Shown here in pieces: positions 26,973-36,422 of a DNA stretch of 52,221 nucleotides; position 1 is the first letter of the stretch, and each line of letters begins with the position of its first letter. The DNA is from Burkholderiales bacterium (GTDB lineage: Bacteria; Pseudomonadota; Gammaproteobacteria; Burkholderiales; Burkholderiaceae_C): assembly GCA_020354665.1 (NCBI GenBank), contig CP070653.1:3002411-3054631 (forward strand), read 5' to 3'. The position numbers and the translations under genes were made by a program. The notes beneath the pieces were generated by a model. That model was not told the DNA's origin and ran no database searches. It saw only the letters and a list, made by a program, of their open reading frames with translations.

Positions 26973-27608
26973 ATGAACCGCGAACGTGATGACCCGGACG
27001 CCGCGCTGGCGGACGCCGACGCTGTTGGCGACGCCGCGTGGAGTGAGCTCGTCGACACGTTGATCGCCTCACGCCGCAGCTTCGCACCGCGACGCATCGG
27101 TGATCCCGGCCCCGATGCCGATCAGCTGGGCCGCTTGTTCGCCGCCGCTGCGGCCGCCCCCGACCATGGCCAGCTCCTGCCATGGCGCTTCGTGATCGTG
27201 CCGGCCGACAAGCGCGAACGGCTGGCCGAGGTGTTCGCACAATCATTGCTCGACCGCGACCCCGCCGCGTCGCCGCAGGACGTGCAGCTGGCGCGTGCGA
27301 AGGCGCACAACTGCCCGCTGGTGATGCTCGCGATTGCGCGCTTCGGCGAGCCCGACGCCGAAGTCTCCAACCTCGAGCGCGTGGTGTCGCTCGGCGCCGC
27401 GATCCAGAACCTGCTGCTCGCGGCGCACGGCATGGGCCTGGCCGGCGGGCTCGCGGGCGGGCGGGCGTTGCGATCGCATCATCTGCGCGAGCTGTTCGGC
27501 CTCGCGTCCGACGAACACCCGGTGTGCTTCGTCCTGGTCGGCACGGCGCTCGGCCGCGAGCCGTCGCGCCCACGTCCGACGAGGGACGCATTTGTCAGCG
27601 AGCTTTGA
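26973..27608 (+). CDS. Nitroreductase-family FMN oxidoreductase (YdjA-like)
   Basis: A 211-residue protein from the ATG at 26973, which has AGGGAAG a few bases before it. The nitroreductase fold is shown by the FMN-binding RRSFAPRR segment near residues 33-40, the APDHGQLLPWRF segment (about 65-76), which is the YdjA type, and the C-terminal LGAAIQNLLLAAHGMGL (about 140-156). The protein has a non-conserved N-terminal extension of about 20 residues rich in Asp and Ala. Family members reduce nitro or quinone-like compounds using NAD(P)H and FMN; the substrate here is unknown. It is apparently monocistronic. Confidence 0.88.
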   Translation: MNRERDDPDAALADADAVGDAAWSELVDTLIASRRSFAPRRIGDPGPDADQLGRLFAAAAAAPDHGQLLPWRFVIVPADKRERLAEVFAQSLLDRDPAASPQDVQLARAKAHNCPLVMLAIARFGEPDAEVSNLERVVSLGAAIQNLLLAAHGMGLAGGLAGGRALRSHHLRELFGLASDEHPVCFVLVGTALGREPSRPRPTRDAFVSEL

Positions 27609-27733
27609 TCGGCCGGCTCACTCGATCGAAGCCTGCGGCAATGCAGCTTTGAGGGCGATCAAAGACGCTCGGGGCGATTCGGCGTATCAGGCCACCATGC
27701 AGCCCTCGCGCTGCCGTCCCGTAGGAGGCTGTG

Positions 27734-27931
27734 ATGAGTTTTCTCGGATTCGCAATCCTGCTGGCCGCCGTGGCCACGGTCTATTCGCTGGTGTCCGGCA
27801 TCTCGGCGATGGCCGCCGGGCGCGAAACCGGGGAACGCGGCGAGGAAAAGTGGATGTGGCGGCGCGTGCTGTTCCAGGCCGTCACATTGGCGCTGGTCGT
27901 GGTGGCCTACCTGCTGCAGCAGGCGGAATAG
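27734..27931 (+). CDS. Small two-transmembrane protein, HIG1-like
   Basis: A 65-residue membrane protein with two helices (about 4-25 and 46-62) joined by a charged loop. The segment EKWMWRRVLFQAVTLALVVV matches the second half of HIG1-type domains, in which a positively charged M-x-R-R-V-x-x-Q stretch starts the second helix. AGGAGG at 27723-27728 fixes the ATG at 27734 (GTG at 27731 is less likely). HIG1-like proteins in proteobacteria associate with respiratory cytochrome oxidase; that role is only suggested here. Confidence 0.75.
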   Translation: MSFLGFAILLAAVATVYSLVSGISAMAAGRETGERGEEKWMWRRVLFQAVTLALVVVAYLLQQAE

Positions 27932-28082
27932 CGCCGCCGCGGTCCGGCGAGCGGGCGCCAGTTGCGGCGCAATCGCAGCAAACCAACAGGGTGGCGGAGT
28001 TCGCCGCGCTTCCGGGACGGCAGCGTTCGCGCGATTGATCCAAGGCAAACGGGCATTTGGCGCCGAACGTAGACTCGCCGGC

Positions 28083-28484
28083 GTGCGAGCATGGGTGTTG
28101 CGTCATCGCTGGGTTTGCGGTTGGCTCGCTGCGCTGCTCTTCGCGGGGCAGTTCGCAGCGGCAGCCTACGCGTGCCCGACGCTGAACGCCGAGCCCACCG
28201 TCTCGCAAGCCGCGGACTGTTCCACCCACGGGTCCGGCACGACGGCGTCTTCGCAGCCGGTGCGCTGCAAAGCGCACTGTGGCAGCGAAAGGCAGTCGGT
28301 CAACAGCAGCGCGAGCGCGGCCAGTGTCGCGGCGCCGGCACTGACCGGCCCGCTGTGGGTCCGCGTGCTCGACATCGCCGCCGCTGAGCAGATCGCCGCT
28401 GCAATGCCCGGCGTTCAGCCGGTTGGACCACCGCCGGTGGGCGGGCAACCGCTGTACCTCTCGCTGCTGGTCCTGCGCAACTAG
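28083..28484 (+). CDS. Small exported Cys/His-containing protein ahead of the Cus operon
   Basis: About 133 residues from the GTG at 28083 (TTG at 28035 and GTG at 28095 are alternatives). A signal-peptide-like helix near residues 10-31 ends at AAYACP. The rest is Ser/Ala-rich with cysteines and histidines (CSTHGS, CKAHCGS) that could hold a metal. I do not recognise a named family; short exported proteins of this kind are common in front of copper RND pump genes. It lies on the same strand, 83 bases before the outer-membrane component, so it is probably part of the same transcription unit. Confidence 0.6.
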   Translation: MRAWVLRHRWVCGWLAALLFAGQFAAAAYACPTLNAEPTVSQAADCSTHGSGTTASSQPVRCKAHCGSERQSVNSSASAASVAAPALTGPLWVRVLDIAAAEQIAAAMPGVQPVGPPPVGGQPLYLSLLVLRN

Positions 28485-28567
28485 CTCGTCACGGCTGATC
28501 GAGGGGTGCGCGAATGCACTCCCTCGCATGTTGGCATGCCGTTTCCGGTCCGCAGGGGAGCCGATTC

Positions 28568-29812
28568 ATGTTCCGTGTTCAGTCTGTTCGTGCGCGCACG
28601 CTGTTGTCGTGTGCGCTTGCATGCACGTCCATTGCCACGCAGGCCAACGGCCTGAGCTATGCCGAAGCACAGCAGTTGGCGCGCCAGAGCGCGCCGTCGC
28701 TGCGCGTGCAGCAGGCCAACCTCGCCAGCGCGCGTGCGTCGCTGGCCCAGGCCGGCACCCTGCCGGATCCGCGCCTGAAGGTCGGCATCGAGAGCGTGCC
28801 GGTCCAGGGGCCCGACCGCTGGAGCCTCACGCGCGACACCGGCACCGAGCAGCGTGTTGCGCTGATGCAGGAGGTGCCCAACCGCGCCAAGCGCGACGCA
28901 CGCATCGCGATGGCGCAGGCGCGCATCGAGCGCGACCACGCGATGGTCGCCGCCGCCGGGGTGACAGCGCAGCGCGAGGCGGCGCTGGCCTGGTTGGCGG
29001 TCTACTACGCGCAACGGCGCGAGAAGCTGATCGCCGAGTTCCTGCGCGAGAACCAGCTGCTGCAGGACACGCTCGGTGCGCGCATCGCCGCGATGAGCGC
29101 CATGCCCACCGACCTGACGATGGCGCGCCAGGACGCGCTGATGATCGCCGACCGCGGTGACGAACTGGCCCGCGATGTCGCCCGAGCGCGCGCCGAGCTC
29201 AAGCGCTGGGTCGGCGAGCGCGGCGGCGAGCTGCTGGCCGGCGACCCCGCGCTCCCCGATGTCGATGCCGAGCAGTTGCACGCCCGCCTGGCGCTGTCAC
29301 CGGAATTGAAACCCTACGCGCCGATGCGCGAGATGACCGCCGCCGAGCTGGCCGAGCTGGACGCCGAGCGACGCGGCGACTGGTCGTGGGAATTCGCGTA
29401 TGCGCGCCGCGCGCGCTACGACGACATGGTTTCGGTGATGCTCAGCTTCGACCTGCCGTGGCAGCGCGAGCGGCGCCAGCAACCGCTCGTCGACGCCAAG
29501 CGGCGCGAGATCGAGCGCATCGAGGCCGAGCGCGACGACCTGGCGCGTCGCATTGCGCTCGAGGCCGAATCGATGCTGGCCGAACTGCGCGCGATGGACG
29601 CGATGCACGCGCGCCTGGCCGGCGACGGCCAGAAGCTCGCCGCCGAGCGCGTGACGCTGTCGATGGCGGGCTACGAGGCCGGGCGCGGCGGACTGCAACC
29701 GGTGCTGGCGGCTCGCACGGCCGCGCTGGACGTGCGGATGAAGCTGATCGAACTCGAGGCCGGGCGCGCGGCGATGCGCGTGCGGCTGGCCTCGCTGGTG
29801 ACACAGGAGTAA
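28568..29812 (+). CDS. cusC: Outer-membrane efflux protein, CusC/TolC family
   Basis: A 414-residue protein from the ATG at 28568, with GGGGAG about 8 bases upstream. The N-terminal signal peptide (about 1-26) is followed by the alternating helices of the outer-membrane efflux protein family, rich in Ala, Arg and Glu (long tunnel helices), with QSAPSLRVQQANLASARASL in the first repeat and a second repeat near residues 310-400. It should form the outer-membrane duct of a tripartite RND pump with the two genes that follow (gap of three bases to the next ATG). The symbol is by context; identity to CusC is moderate at best. Confidence 0.82.
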   Translation: MFRVQSVRARTLLSCALACTSIATQANGLSYAEAQQLARQSAPSLRVQQANLASARASLAQAGTLPDPRLKVGIESVPVQGPDRWSLTRDTGTEQRVALMQEVPNRAKRDARIAMAQARIERDHAMVAAAGVTAQREAALAWLAVYYAQRREKLIAEFLRENQLLQDTLGARIAAMSAMPTDLTMARQDALMIADRGDELARDVARARAELKRWVGERGGELLAGDPALPDVDAEQLHARLALSPELKPYAPMREMTAAELAELDAERRGDWSWEFAYARRARYDDMVSVMLSFDLPWQRERRQQPLVDAKRREIERIEAERDDLARRIALEAESMLAELRAMDAMHARLAGDGQKLAAERVTLSMAGYEAGRGGLQPVLAARTAALDVRMKLIELEAGRAAMRVRLASLVTQE

Positions 29813-29815
29813 GTG

Positions 29816-31315
29816 ATGAACACCACGAACAAGACCGTGATCGCCGCTGCGGTGATGCTGGCGGTGGGCTTGGCCGGCGGCTGGGCGATTTCGCAGTGGT
29901 CGGCCTCGCGCGGCGGCACCTCGGAGGCAGGCCCTGGCGCAACGGTGCCGGCCGGCGCCCCGCCGGTCGCAGCCACCACCGAGCGCAAGGTCCTCTATTG
30001 GTACGACCCGATGGTGCCAACGCAGAAGTTCGACAAGCCCGGCAAATCACCGTTCATGGACATGCAGCTGGTGCCCCGGTACGCCGACGAGGTCGACGCT
30101 GGCGCCGGCGTCAGCGTCAGCCCGCAGGCCCAGCAGTCGCTCGGCCTGCGCGTGGCAACGGCCGAACGGCGCGCGCTCAGCGCCAGGGTCGAAACGCTGG
30201 GCACCGTGCTGCTCAACGAACGCGACGTCAGCATCCTGCAGTCGCGCGCCAGTGGCTTCGTCGAGCGCGTCTACGCGCGCGCACCTGGCGATGTGATCGC
30301 GGCGGGCGCACCGATCGTCGACGTGCTGCTGCCCGAGTGGCTCGCCGCGCAGCAGGAATTCCTCGCGGTGCGGGCCACCGGCGACGCCGACCTCACCGCG
30401 GCCGCGCGCCAGCGACTCGTGCTGCTGGGCATTCCGGCCGCACAGATCGAGGAGGTCGCACGGACGGGCAAGCCGCGTGCGATCCAGACGCTCACCGCAC
30501 CGATCGGCGGCCTGCTGGCCGAGCTGATGGTGCGCCAGGGCATGACGGTGGGCATGGGCATGAACCTCGCACGCATCAACGGCCTGGCCACCGTCTGGGT
30601 GGAAGCGGCTGTGCCCGAGGCGCAGGCAGCCACCGCGACGCCAGGCCAGATCGCCGAGGTGCGGCTGCCTGCGATGCCGGGCCAGGTGATCCGCGGCAAG
30701 GTGACGGCCGTGCTGCCGGAGGCCAACCGCGAGTCGCGCACGCTGCGCGTTCGCGTCGAACTGCCCAACCCGGGCCAGCGCCTGCGCGCGGGCATGTTCG
30801 CGCACGTCGCGCTGCAGGGGGCGCCGCAGGGCGAAGCGGTCACGGTGCCGGCCGAGGCGGTGGTGCGCACCGGGCGCCGCGCGCTGGTCTACCTGCTCGA
30901 CGCGCCGGGGCGCTACCGGCCGGTGGAAGTCGAGGTCGGGCCCGAGATCGGCGACCGCATCGTCATATTCAGAGGAGTCGATGCGGGCCAGCAGGTCGTG
31001 GCATCGGGCCAGTTCCTGATCGACTCGGAAGCGACGCTGCGCGGCGTGACCGCGCGTGCGTCGGGCGTCGCAGCCGCCGCGCCCGCGGCCGAACACCACG
31101 TCAACGGGACGGTCAGCGAGGCCGCGGGTGGCGGTGTGATCACGCTCGACCATGATCCGGTGCCGGCACTCAAGTGGCCGGCGATGACGATGCCGTTCAA
31201 GCTCGCGCGGCCCGACATGGCCAGCGGCCTGAAGGCCGGCGACAAGGTGCACTTCAGCTTCCGTCAGGAGGGTGACGAAAGCGTGATCACTGCGATCCAG
31301 AAGGTGCCGCGATGA
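29816..31315 (+). CDS. cusB: RND efflux adaptor CusB with heavy-metal-binding and CusF-like domains
   Basis: A 499-residue periplasmic adaptor; AGGAG at 29805-29809 supports the ATG at 29816. An N-terminal membrane anchor (about 7-27) is followed by a heavy-metal-binding motif ([18 protein letters not shown], about 62-79, then FMDMQLVP), a barrel-hairpin-lipoyl adaptor body (about 100-400), and an extra C-terminal domain (about 425-499). The latter has [11 protein letters not shown], the Trp-Met-Met set by which CusF binds Cu(I) and Ag(I). In E. coli CusF is a separate protein, so this is a fusion of chaperone and adaptor. It overlaps cusA by four bases (31312-31315). Function in copper/silver export is well supported by motifs and partner. 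Confidence 0.92.
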   Translation: MNTTNKTVIAAAVMLAVGLAGGWAISQWSASRGGTSEAGPGATVPAGAPPVAATTERKVLYWYDPMVPTQKFDKPGKSPFMDMQLVPRYADEVDAGAGVSVSPQAQQSLGLRVATAERRALSARVETLGTVLLNERDVSILQSRASGFVERVYARAPGDVIAAGAPIVDVLLPEWLAAQQEFLAVRATGDADLTAAARQRLVLLGIPAAQIEEVARTGKPRAIQTLTAPIGGLLAELMVRQGMTVGMGMNLARINGLATVWVEAAVPEAQAATATPGQIAEVRLPAMPGQVIRGKVTAVLPEANRESRTLRVRVELPNPGQRLRAGMFAHVALQGAPQGEAVTVPAEAVVRTGRRALVYLLDAPGRYRPVEVEVGPEIGDRIVIFRGVDAGQQVVASGQFLIDSEATLRGVTARASGVAAAAPAAEHHVNGTVSEAAGGGVITLDHDPVPALKWPAMTMPFKLARPDMASGLKAGDKVHFSFRQEGDESVITAIQKVPR

Positions 31316-34300
31316 TCGCCGCGCTGATCCGCTGGTCGGTCGCCAATCGCTTCCTCGTTCTGCTGGCAACGGTGGGCCTCGCCGCGGCGGGCGTGTGGGG
31401 CGTGCGCACGACGCCCGTCGATGCGCTGCCCGATCTGTCCGACGTGCAGGTCATCATCCGCACCAGCCTGCCCGGCCAGGCGCCGCAGATCGTCGAAAAC
31501 CAGGTCACCTATCCGCTGGCCACCACGATGCTCGGCGTGCCCGGCGCCAAGGTGGTGCGCGGCTTCTCGTTCTTCGGCGACAGCTTCGTCTACGTGTTGT
31601 TCGACGACGGCACCGACCTGTACTGGGCGCGCTCGCGCGTGCTCGAGTACCTCAACCAAGTGCAGGGCCGGCTGCCGGCGGCGGCGCGGACTTCGCTCGG
31701 GCCCGATGCCACCGGCGTGGGCTGGATCTTCCAGTATGCGCTGGTCGACCGCACCGGCCGCAACGACCTCGCGCAGCTGCGCGCGCTGCAGGACTGGTTT
31801 CTGAAGTACGAAAGGAAGGCGTTGCCCAACGTCGCCGAGGTGGCCAGCGTGGGCGGCATGGTGCGCCAGGTGCAGGTCGTGCTCGACCCGCTGAAGCTCG
31901 CCGCCTACGGCGTGACGCAGCGCCAGGTCAAGCAGGCGCTGCTGATGGGCAACCAGGAATCCGGCGGCTCGGTGCTCGAGCTGGCCGAGACCGAATACAT
32001 GGTGCGCGCCAGCGGCTACCTGAAGACGCTCGACGACTTCCGCTCGATCCCGCTGGCCGCGCGCATGGGCGTGCCGGTGCTGCTGGGCCAGGTGGCGATC
32101 GTGCAGTACGGCCCTGAGATGCGGCGCGGCATCGGCGAACTCGACGGCGAGGGCGAAGTCACCGGCGGCATCATCGTCCTGCGCTCGGGCAAGAACGCGC
32201 AGCAAACGATTGCCGCGGTGAAGGCCCGGCTCGCCGAGCTGCAGCAGGCGCTGCCGCCCGGCGTGCAGATCATCACCACCTACGACCGCAGCGCACTGAT
32301 CCAGCGCGCGATCGACAACCTCACCCGCAAGCTGATCGAGGAGTTCATCGTCGTCGCCGCGGTGTGCGTATTGTTTCTCTGGCACCTGCGCTCGGCAGCG
32401 GTGGCGATCATTGCGCTGCCGCTCGGCGTGATGGCCGCGTTCGTCGTCATGCGCTGGCAGGGCATCAACGCCAACATCATGTCGCTCGGCGGGATCGCGA
32501 TCGCGATCGGCGCGATGGTCGACGCGGCGGTGGTGATGATCGAGAACGCGCACAAGAAGATCGAGGCCTGGCAGCAGGCGCACCCCGGCGAGAAGCTCGC
32601 CGGCGCGGCGCACCGCGAGGTGATCACGCAGGCCGCGGTCGAGGTCGGGCCGGCGCTGTTCTTTTCGCTGCTCATCATCACGCTGAGCTTCATCCCGGTC
32701 TTCACGCTGCAGGCCCAGGAGGGGCGGCTGTTCGGCCCGCTGGCCTTTACCAAGACCTACGCGATGGCCGCTGCTGCTGGACTGTCGGTGACGCTGGTCC
32801 CGGTACTGATGGTGGCGTGGATCCGCGGCCGCATTCCCCACGAGCAGAGTAATCCGATCACGCGCGGCCTGATCGCGGCGTATCGGCCGCTGCTCGACGC
32901 GGTGCTGCGCTGGCCGAAAGCGACGCTCGCGCTCGCCGTGCTGGCGCTGGCCACGACCGCCTGGCCGCTCATGCGGCTGGGCGGCGAGTTCCTGCCGCGG
33001 CTCGACGAAGGCGACCTGCTCTACATGCCCTCGGCGTTGCCGGGCCTGTCGGCGCAGAAGGCCGCCGAGCTGCTGCAGATCACCAACCGCATGATCAGGT
33101 CGGTGCCCGAGGTCGAGCGGGTGTTCGGCAAGGCCGGGCGCGCCGAGACCGCCACCGACCCCGCGCCGCTCGAGATGTTCGAGACGACGATCCAGCTCAA
33201 GCCGCCGAGCCAGTGGCGAGCCGGCATGACGCCCGACAAGCTCGTCGAGGAACTCGACCGGGCGGTCAAGGTACCGGGGCTGTCGAACATCTGGGTGCCG
33301 CCGATCCGCAATCGCATCGACATGCTGGCCACCGGGATCAAGAGCCCGATCGGCGTGAAAGTCTCCGGCCCGGACCTCGCCGCGATCGACCGGGTTGCGC
33401 TCGACGTCGAGAGAGTCGTCAAGGCGGTGCCTGGCGTGACCTCGGCACTCGCCGAGCGGCTCACCGGAGGGCGCTACATCGATGTCGACATCGACCGCGC
33501 GGCCGCGGCGCACTACGGCCTGAACATCGCCGACGTGCAGGACGTCGTCGCCGGCGCGATCGGCGGCGAGAACGTCGCCGAGACGGTCGAGGGGCTGGCG
33601 CGCTTCCCGATCAACCTGCGCTATCCGCGCGAGTGGCGCGACTCGCCCGAGAAGCTGGCCACGCTGCCGATCTTCACGATGATGGGGCAGCAGATCACGC
33701 TCGGCACGGTGGCCAAGGTGAGCATCACCGACGGCCCGCCGATGCTCAAAAGCGAAAACGCGCGCCCTTCGGGCTGGGTCTACGTCGACGTGCGCGGGCG
33801 CGACCTCGCATCGGTGGCGCGCGACGTGCGCGCCGCGGTGACCCGCGACGTCAAATTCGAGCCCGGCATCAGCATCGCCTACTCCGGCCAGTTCGAGTAC
33901 CTCGAGCGCGCCAACGCACGCCTCGCGATCGTTGTCCCGGCCACGCTGCTGATCATCTTCGTGCTGCTTTACCTGACGTTTCGCCGTATCGACGAGGCGG
34001 TGCTGATCATGGGCACGCTGCCGTTCGCGCTGACCGGCGGCATCTGGTTCCTCTACCTGATGGGCTACCACCTCTCGGTGGCTACCGGCGTGGGGTTCAT
34101 CGCGCTGGCGGGCGTCGCCGCCGAGTTCGGCGTCGTGATGCTGATCTACCTGAAGCAGTCGCTCGAGGCGCGGCTTGCCGCCGGCGCGCGCGCAACGCCC
34201 GCACTGGTGGACGAAGCGATCCGCGAAGGCGCGGTGCTGCGCGTGCGGCCCAAGGCGATGACGGTGGCGGTGATCCTCGCCGGGCTGGTGCCGATCGTCT

Positions 34301-34446
34301 GGGGCAGCGGCACCGGATCGGAAGTGATGAGCCGAATCGCGGCGCCGATGCTCGGCGGCATGGTCACCGCGCCGCTGCTGTCGCTGTTCATCGTGCCGGC
34401 GGTCTACGCGCTGCGGCGGCGACGGTCCGCCGAACCAACGCCTTAG
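31312..34446 (+). CDS. cusA: Heavy-metal RND efflux pump CusA (Cu(I)/Ag(I))
   Basis: A 1044-residue inner-membrane proton-driven transporter with 12 expected helices and two large periplasmic loops. It matches the CusA branch closely. Methionines in [22 protein letters not shown] and [10 protein letters not shown] correspond to the three that bind Cu(I)/Ag(I) in E. coli CusA. The proton-relay segment [18 protein letters not shown] is present in the fourth helix region, and [19 protein letters not shown] in the second half. The length agrees with the family (about 1047). Together with the adaptor and outer-membrane protein it forms a complete export complex. Its stop is 6 bases from the end of the convergent rhomboid gene. 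Confidence 0.95.
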   Translation: MIAALIRWSVANRFLVLLATVGLAAAGVWGVRTTPVDALPDLSDVQVIIRTSLPGQAPQIVENQVTYPLATTMLGVPGAKVVRGFSFFGDSFVYVLFDDGTDLYWARSRVLEYLNQVQGRLPAAARTSLGPDATGVGWIFQYALVDRTGRNDLAQLRALQDWFLKYERKALPNVAEVASVGGMVRQVQVVLDPLKLAAYGVTQRQVKQALLMGNQESGGSVLELAETEYMVRASGYLKTLDDFRSIPLAARMGVPVLLGQVAIVQYGPEMRRGIGELDGEGEVTGGIIVLRSGKNAQQTIAAVKARLAELQQALPPGVQIITTYDRSALIQRAIDNLTRKLIEEFIVVAAVCVLFLWHLRSAAVAIIALPLGVMAAFVVMRWQGINANIMSLGGIAIAIGAMVDAAVVMIENAHKKIEAWQQAHPGEKLAGAAHREVITQAAVEVGPALFFSLLIITLSFIPVFTLQAQEGRLFGPLAFTKTYAMAAAAGLSVTLVPVLMVAWIRGRIPHEQSNPITRGLIAAYRPLLDAVLRWPKATLALAVLALATTAWPLMRLGGEFLPRLDEGDLLYMPSALPGLSAQKAAELLQITNRMIRSVPEVERVFGKAGRAETATDPAPLEMFETTIQLKPPSQWRAGMTPDKLVEELDRAVKVPGLSNIWVPPIRNRIDMLATGIKSPIGVKVSGPDLAAIDRVALDVERVVKAVPGVTSALAERLTGGRYIDVDIDRAAAAHYGLNIADVQDVVAGAIGGENVAETVEGLARFPINLRYPREWRDSPEKLATLPIFTMMGQQITLGTVAKVSITDGPPMLKSENARPSGWVYVDVRGRDLASVARDVRAAVTRDVKFEPGISIAYSGQFEYLERANARLAIVVPATLLIIFVLLYLTFRRIDEAVLIMGTLPFALTGGIWFLYLMGYHLSVATGVGFIALAGVAAEFGVVMLIYLKQSLEARLAAGARATPALVDEAIREGAVLRVRPKAMTVAVILAGLVPIVWGSGTGSEVMSRIAAPMLGGMVTAPLLSLFIVPAVYALRRRRSAEPTP

Positions 34447-34452
34447 ACGTCG

Positions 34453-35076
34453 TCAACCGAACAGCGCCTTCAGCGCACGCCCGATCGAGCCCGGCGCGGT
34501 GACCGCCATGAACGCCACGCCGGCCAGCGCACCCGCGATGTGCGCATCGTGGTTCACCCGCCCGACGCGCGTTCGGCTCGCGAACACGCTGAAAGCGAGG
34601 TAGCCGATCGCGAACACCGGTGCCGGAATCGGCACCGGGATCGGCAGGATGTAGATCGACGACGTCGGGAACACGACGATCGAGGCGAACAGCACCGCGA
34701 GGATCGCGCCCGAAGCGCCCAGGCTCGCGTAGCCGCGGTGGCGGCGATGGATCAGCCACGTGGCGAGGCTGCTCGCGAGCAGCCCGATCGCGTACAGCGC
34801 AGCAAAGCGCGGCGTTCCGATGGCCCGCTCGAGCCCGAAGCCGAACGCCCAGAACGTGAAGCTGTTGAACAGCAGGTGCGCAAGGTCTGCGTGGACGAAT
34901 CCGCTCGTCACCAGCGTCGCGTAGTCGCCGCGCTCCACCAGACCGTAGGGCCGCAGCAGGTTGCGCTCGATCAGCACGGGCGCCTTGTACAGACCGAGCA
35001 GGCTGACGACGAGGATCGTCGCGAGAAGCAACACCGACGCCGGCGCACCGGCGGTCAGTCGAACGAGCGTGTCCAT
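34453..35076 (-). CDS. Rhomboid family intramembrane serine protease
   Basis: A 207-residue membrane protein with about six helices. The catalytic serine is in the GASGA motif (Ser122) and the catalytic histidine in NHDAHIAG (His179); an [10 protein letters not shown] segment near residues 62-71 is the conserved H-x3-H-x3-N oxyanion region. All catalytic elements are present, so it should be active in cleaving transmembrane substrates. It is alone on its strand and faces away from the aldolase gene across 152 bases. Confidence 0.92.
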   Translation of the reverse strand: MDTLVRLTAGAPASVLLLATILVVSLLGLYKAPVLIERNLLRPYGLVERGDYATLVTSGFVHADLAHLLFNSFTFWAFGFGLERAIGTPRFAALYAIGLLASSLATWLIHRRHRGYASLGASGAILAVLFASIVVFPTSSIYILPIPVPIPAPVFAIGYLAFSVFASRTRVGRVNHDAHIAGALAGVAFMAVTAPGSIGRALKALFG

Positions 35077-35228
35077 GGCCGGACTCTACCGATTCCCTGC
35101 CCCTGCCCACGCACCTTGGCCGGCCCGCAATGACAAGACTCGCGGCCACCGCACCTGGCACGCGTCGCAAATGCAGCGGCGCGCAGCCGCGCTGGTAGCA
35201 TCGACCGCACCAACAATCGAACGAGGCG

Positions 35229-35996
35229 ATGCGTTCTCTCGATGATCTGCTGCATGCCGGCGTGCCGGTGTTCGGCACCTGGCTGCAGATGCCGTGTGCC
35301 GACGTCGTCGACATCGTTGCGGCGAGCGGCTTCGGCTTCGGCATCGTCGACCTGGAACATGGCTCGTTCGACTTCGGCGCGGCGGACATGTTGGTGCGTG
35401 CCTGCGACGCCAACGGCGTCGTGCCGTTTGTGCGTGTGCCCGACGCTCACGTGCCGACGATCACCAAGGCGCTCGACTGTGGTGCCGCGGCGGTGATCGT
35501 GCCGCGCATCGGTGGCCTCGACGATGCGCGCGCAGCGATCGCCGCGACGCGCTGGGCGCCCGATGGAACGCGTGGCGCGTGCCCTTGCGTGCGTAGCGGC
35601 GGGCATTTCGTTCGCGACTGGGCGCGCTTTCGCTGCGAGCGCGAAGCCGCCGCGGGCGCGATGCTGCTGATCGAGACGCCCGGCGCGATCGGTGCGATTG
35701 ACGACATCTGCGCGCTCGACGGATTGCGCGGCATCGTGCTCGGCCCGTTCGACCTCGCTGTTGCGATGGGTCTGGACGGCGACTGGCGTGCCACGGCGGT
35801 ACAGGACAAGCTCGAGCGCGTGGTGCGCGCGGCCACCGCGCGCGGCCTGCCGGTGGTGATGCCGATGTTCGACACCGACCCGGCGCAGACCCAGGCGCGT
35901 GTCGCGCACTGGCAGCGCCTGGGCGTGCGGCTGTTCGCGATCGGCACCGACAAGATTTTCCTGTCGCTGGCGGCGCGCTCGTTCCTGCCCCGCTGA
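35229..35996 (+). CDS. HpcH/HpaI-family aldolase
   Basis: A 255-residue TIM-barrel class II aldolase. FGTWLQMPCADVVDIVAASG near residues 15-34 and FGIVDLEHG form the first strands. LLIETPGAIGAIDDI carries the metal-binding Glu and GIVLGPFDLAVAMG carries the metal-binding Asp, as in HpaI/YfaU. Family members split 2-keto-3-hydroxy acids (for example 4-hydroxy-2-oxoheptanedioate or 2-keto-3-deoxy-rhamnonate) into pyruvate and an aldehyde; the exact substrate is unknown. It is monocistronic, and its end is followed by the decayed molybdenum hydroxylase fragment. Confidence 0.9.
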   Translation: MRSLDDLLHAGVPVFGTWLQMPCADVVDIVAASGFGFGIVDLEHGSFDFGAADMLVRACDANGVVPFVRVPDAHVPTITKALDCGAAAVIVPRIGGLDDARAAIAATRWAPDGTRGACPCVRSGGHFVRDWARFRCEREAAAGAMLLIETPGAIGAIDDICALDGLRGIVLGPFDLAVAMGLDGDWRATAVQDKLERVVRAATARGLPVVMPMFDTDPAQTQARVAHWQRLGVRLFAIGTDKIFLSLAARSFLPR

Positions 35997-36051
35997 GCCG
36001 GGGGAGATCCGCCGTTCGCGCCAGCGACGCCCCGGCGCGCCGGGACGCACC

Positions 36052-36180
36052 TCACACCGCGCGCAGGTCGTGATGCTTGAGCGGCAGCGAGCGCACACGC
36101 GTGCCGGCGGCAAGGCAGATCGCGTTGCACACGGCACGCGCTTCGGCTGCGATCGTGGCTCGGCCGCGCCAGGAGCCCGC
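36052..36180 (-). pseudogene. C-terminal remnant of a molybdenum hydroxylase large subunit
   Basis: The minus strand encodes AVCNAICLAAGTRVRSL, then PLKHHDLRAV and a stop, nearly the same as the end of the complete gene at 39859-42012 (AVCNAVSRATGKRIRSL, then PLKRHDLRAV). About 42 of the first 48 bases agree. Upstream (right) of about 36180 the resemblance ends, and the catalytic GEP segment of the full gene is already missing. It is thus a truncated, diverged copy, not expressed as an enzyme. Confidence 0.8.
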
Positions 36181-36422
36181 GATAAGCGACGTCGCCCTGA
36201 TCCTCCCGGTGATCGGGCGCGCCCGAAGCTGGCGAAGTTCGCAGAGGAGATGCGGCGCGAGGTGCGCGCCCGGTTGCAGCGTCGCACAACTGCTGACTGG
36301 CTCTGGGCTCTGAGCGAGCCGTGCGGAATTGACGCACGACAATACAATCACAACGACAGATGTCTTCCTTCGCGTCGGCGAAGGGGCTTAGCGTTTTCAA
36401 AGGTTCGGGTAAGAGGCCCACG

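Noticed and set aside
26845-27591. 248-codon minus-strand frame opposite the nitroreductase, ending in MDLLTLGEARLDA
   Set aside because: Most of it is a shadow of the nitroreductase gene. Only the last 13 codons look protein-like, and these are noted as a possible short upstream frame of CheR.
31264-34071. 935-codon minus-strand open frame opposite cusA
   Set aside because: The translation is His/Arg/Asp-rich and domain-free, the usual shadow of a GC-rich gene whose third codon positions avoid A and T.
36329-36348. TTGACG with TACAAT as a promoter for the cyclase gene
   Set aside because: The spacing is only 8 bases, too short for a sigma-70 pair; TACAAT alone may still be a -10 box and is mentioned with the gene.
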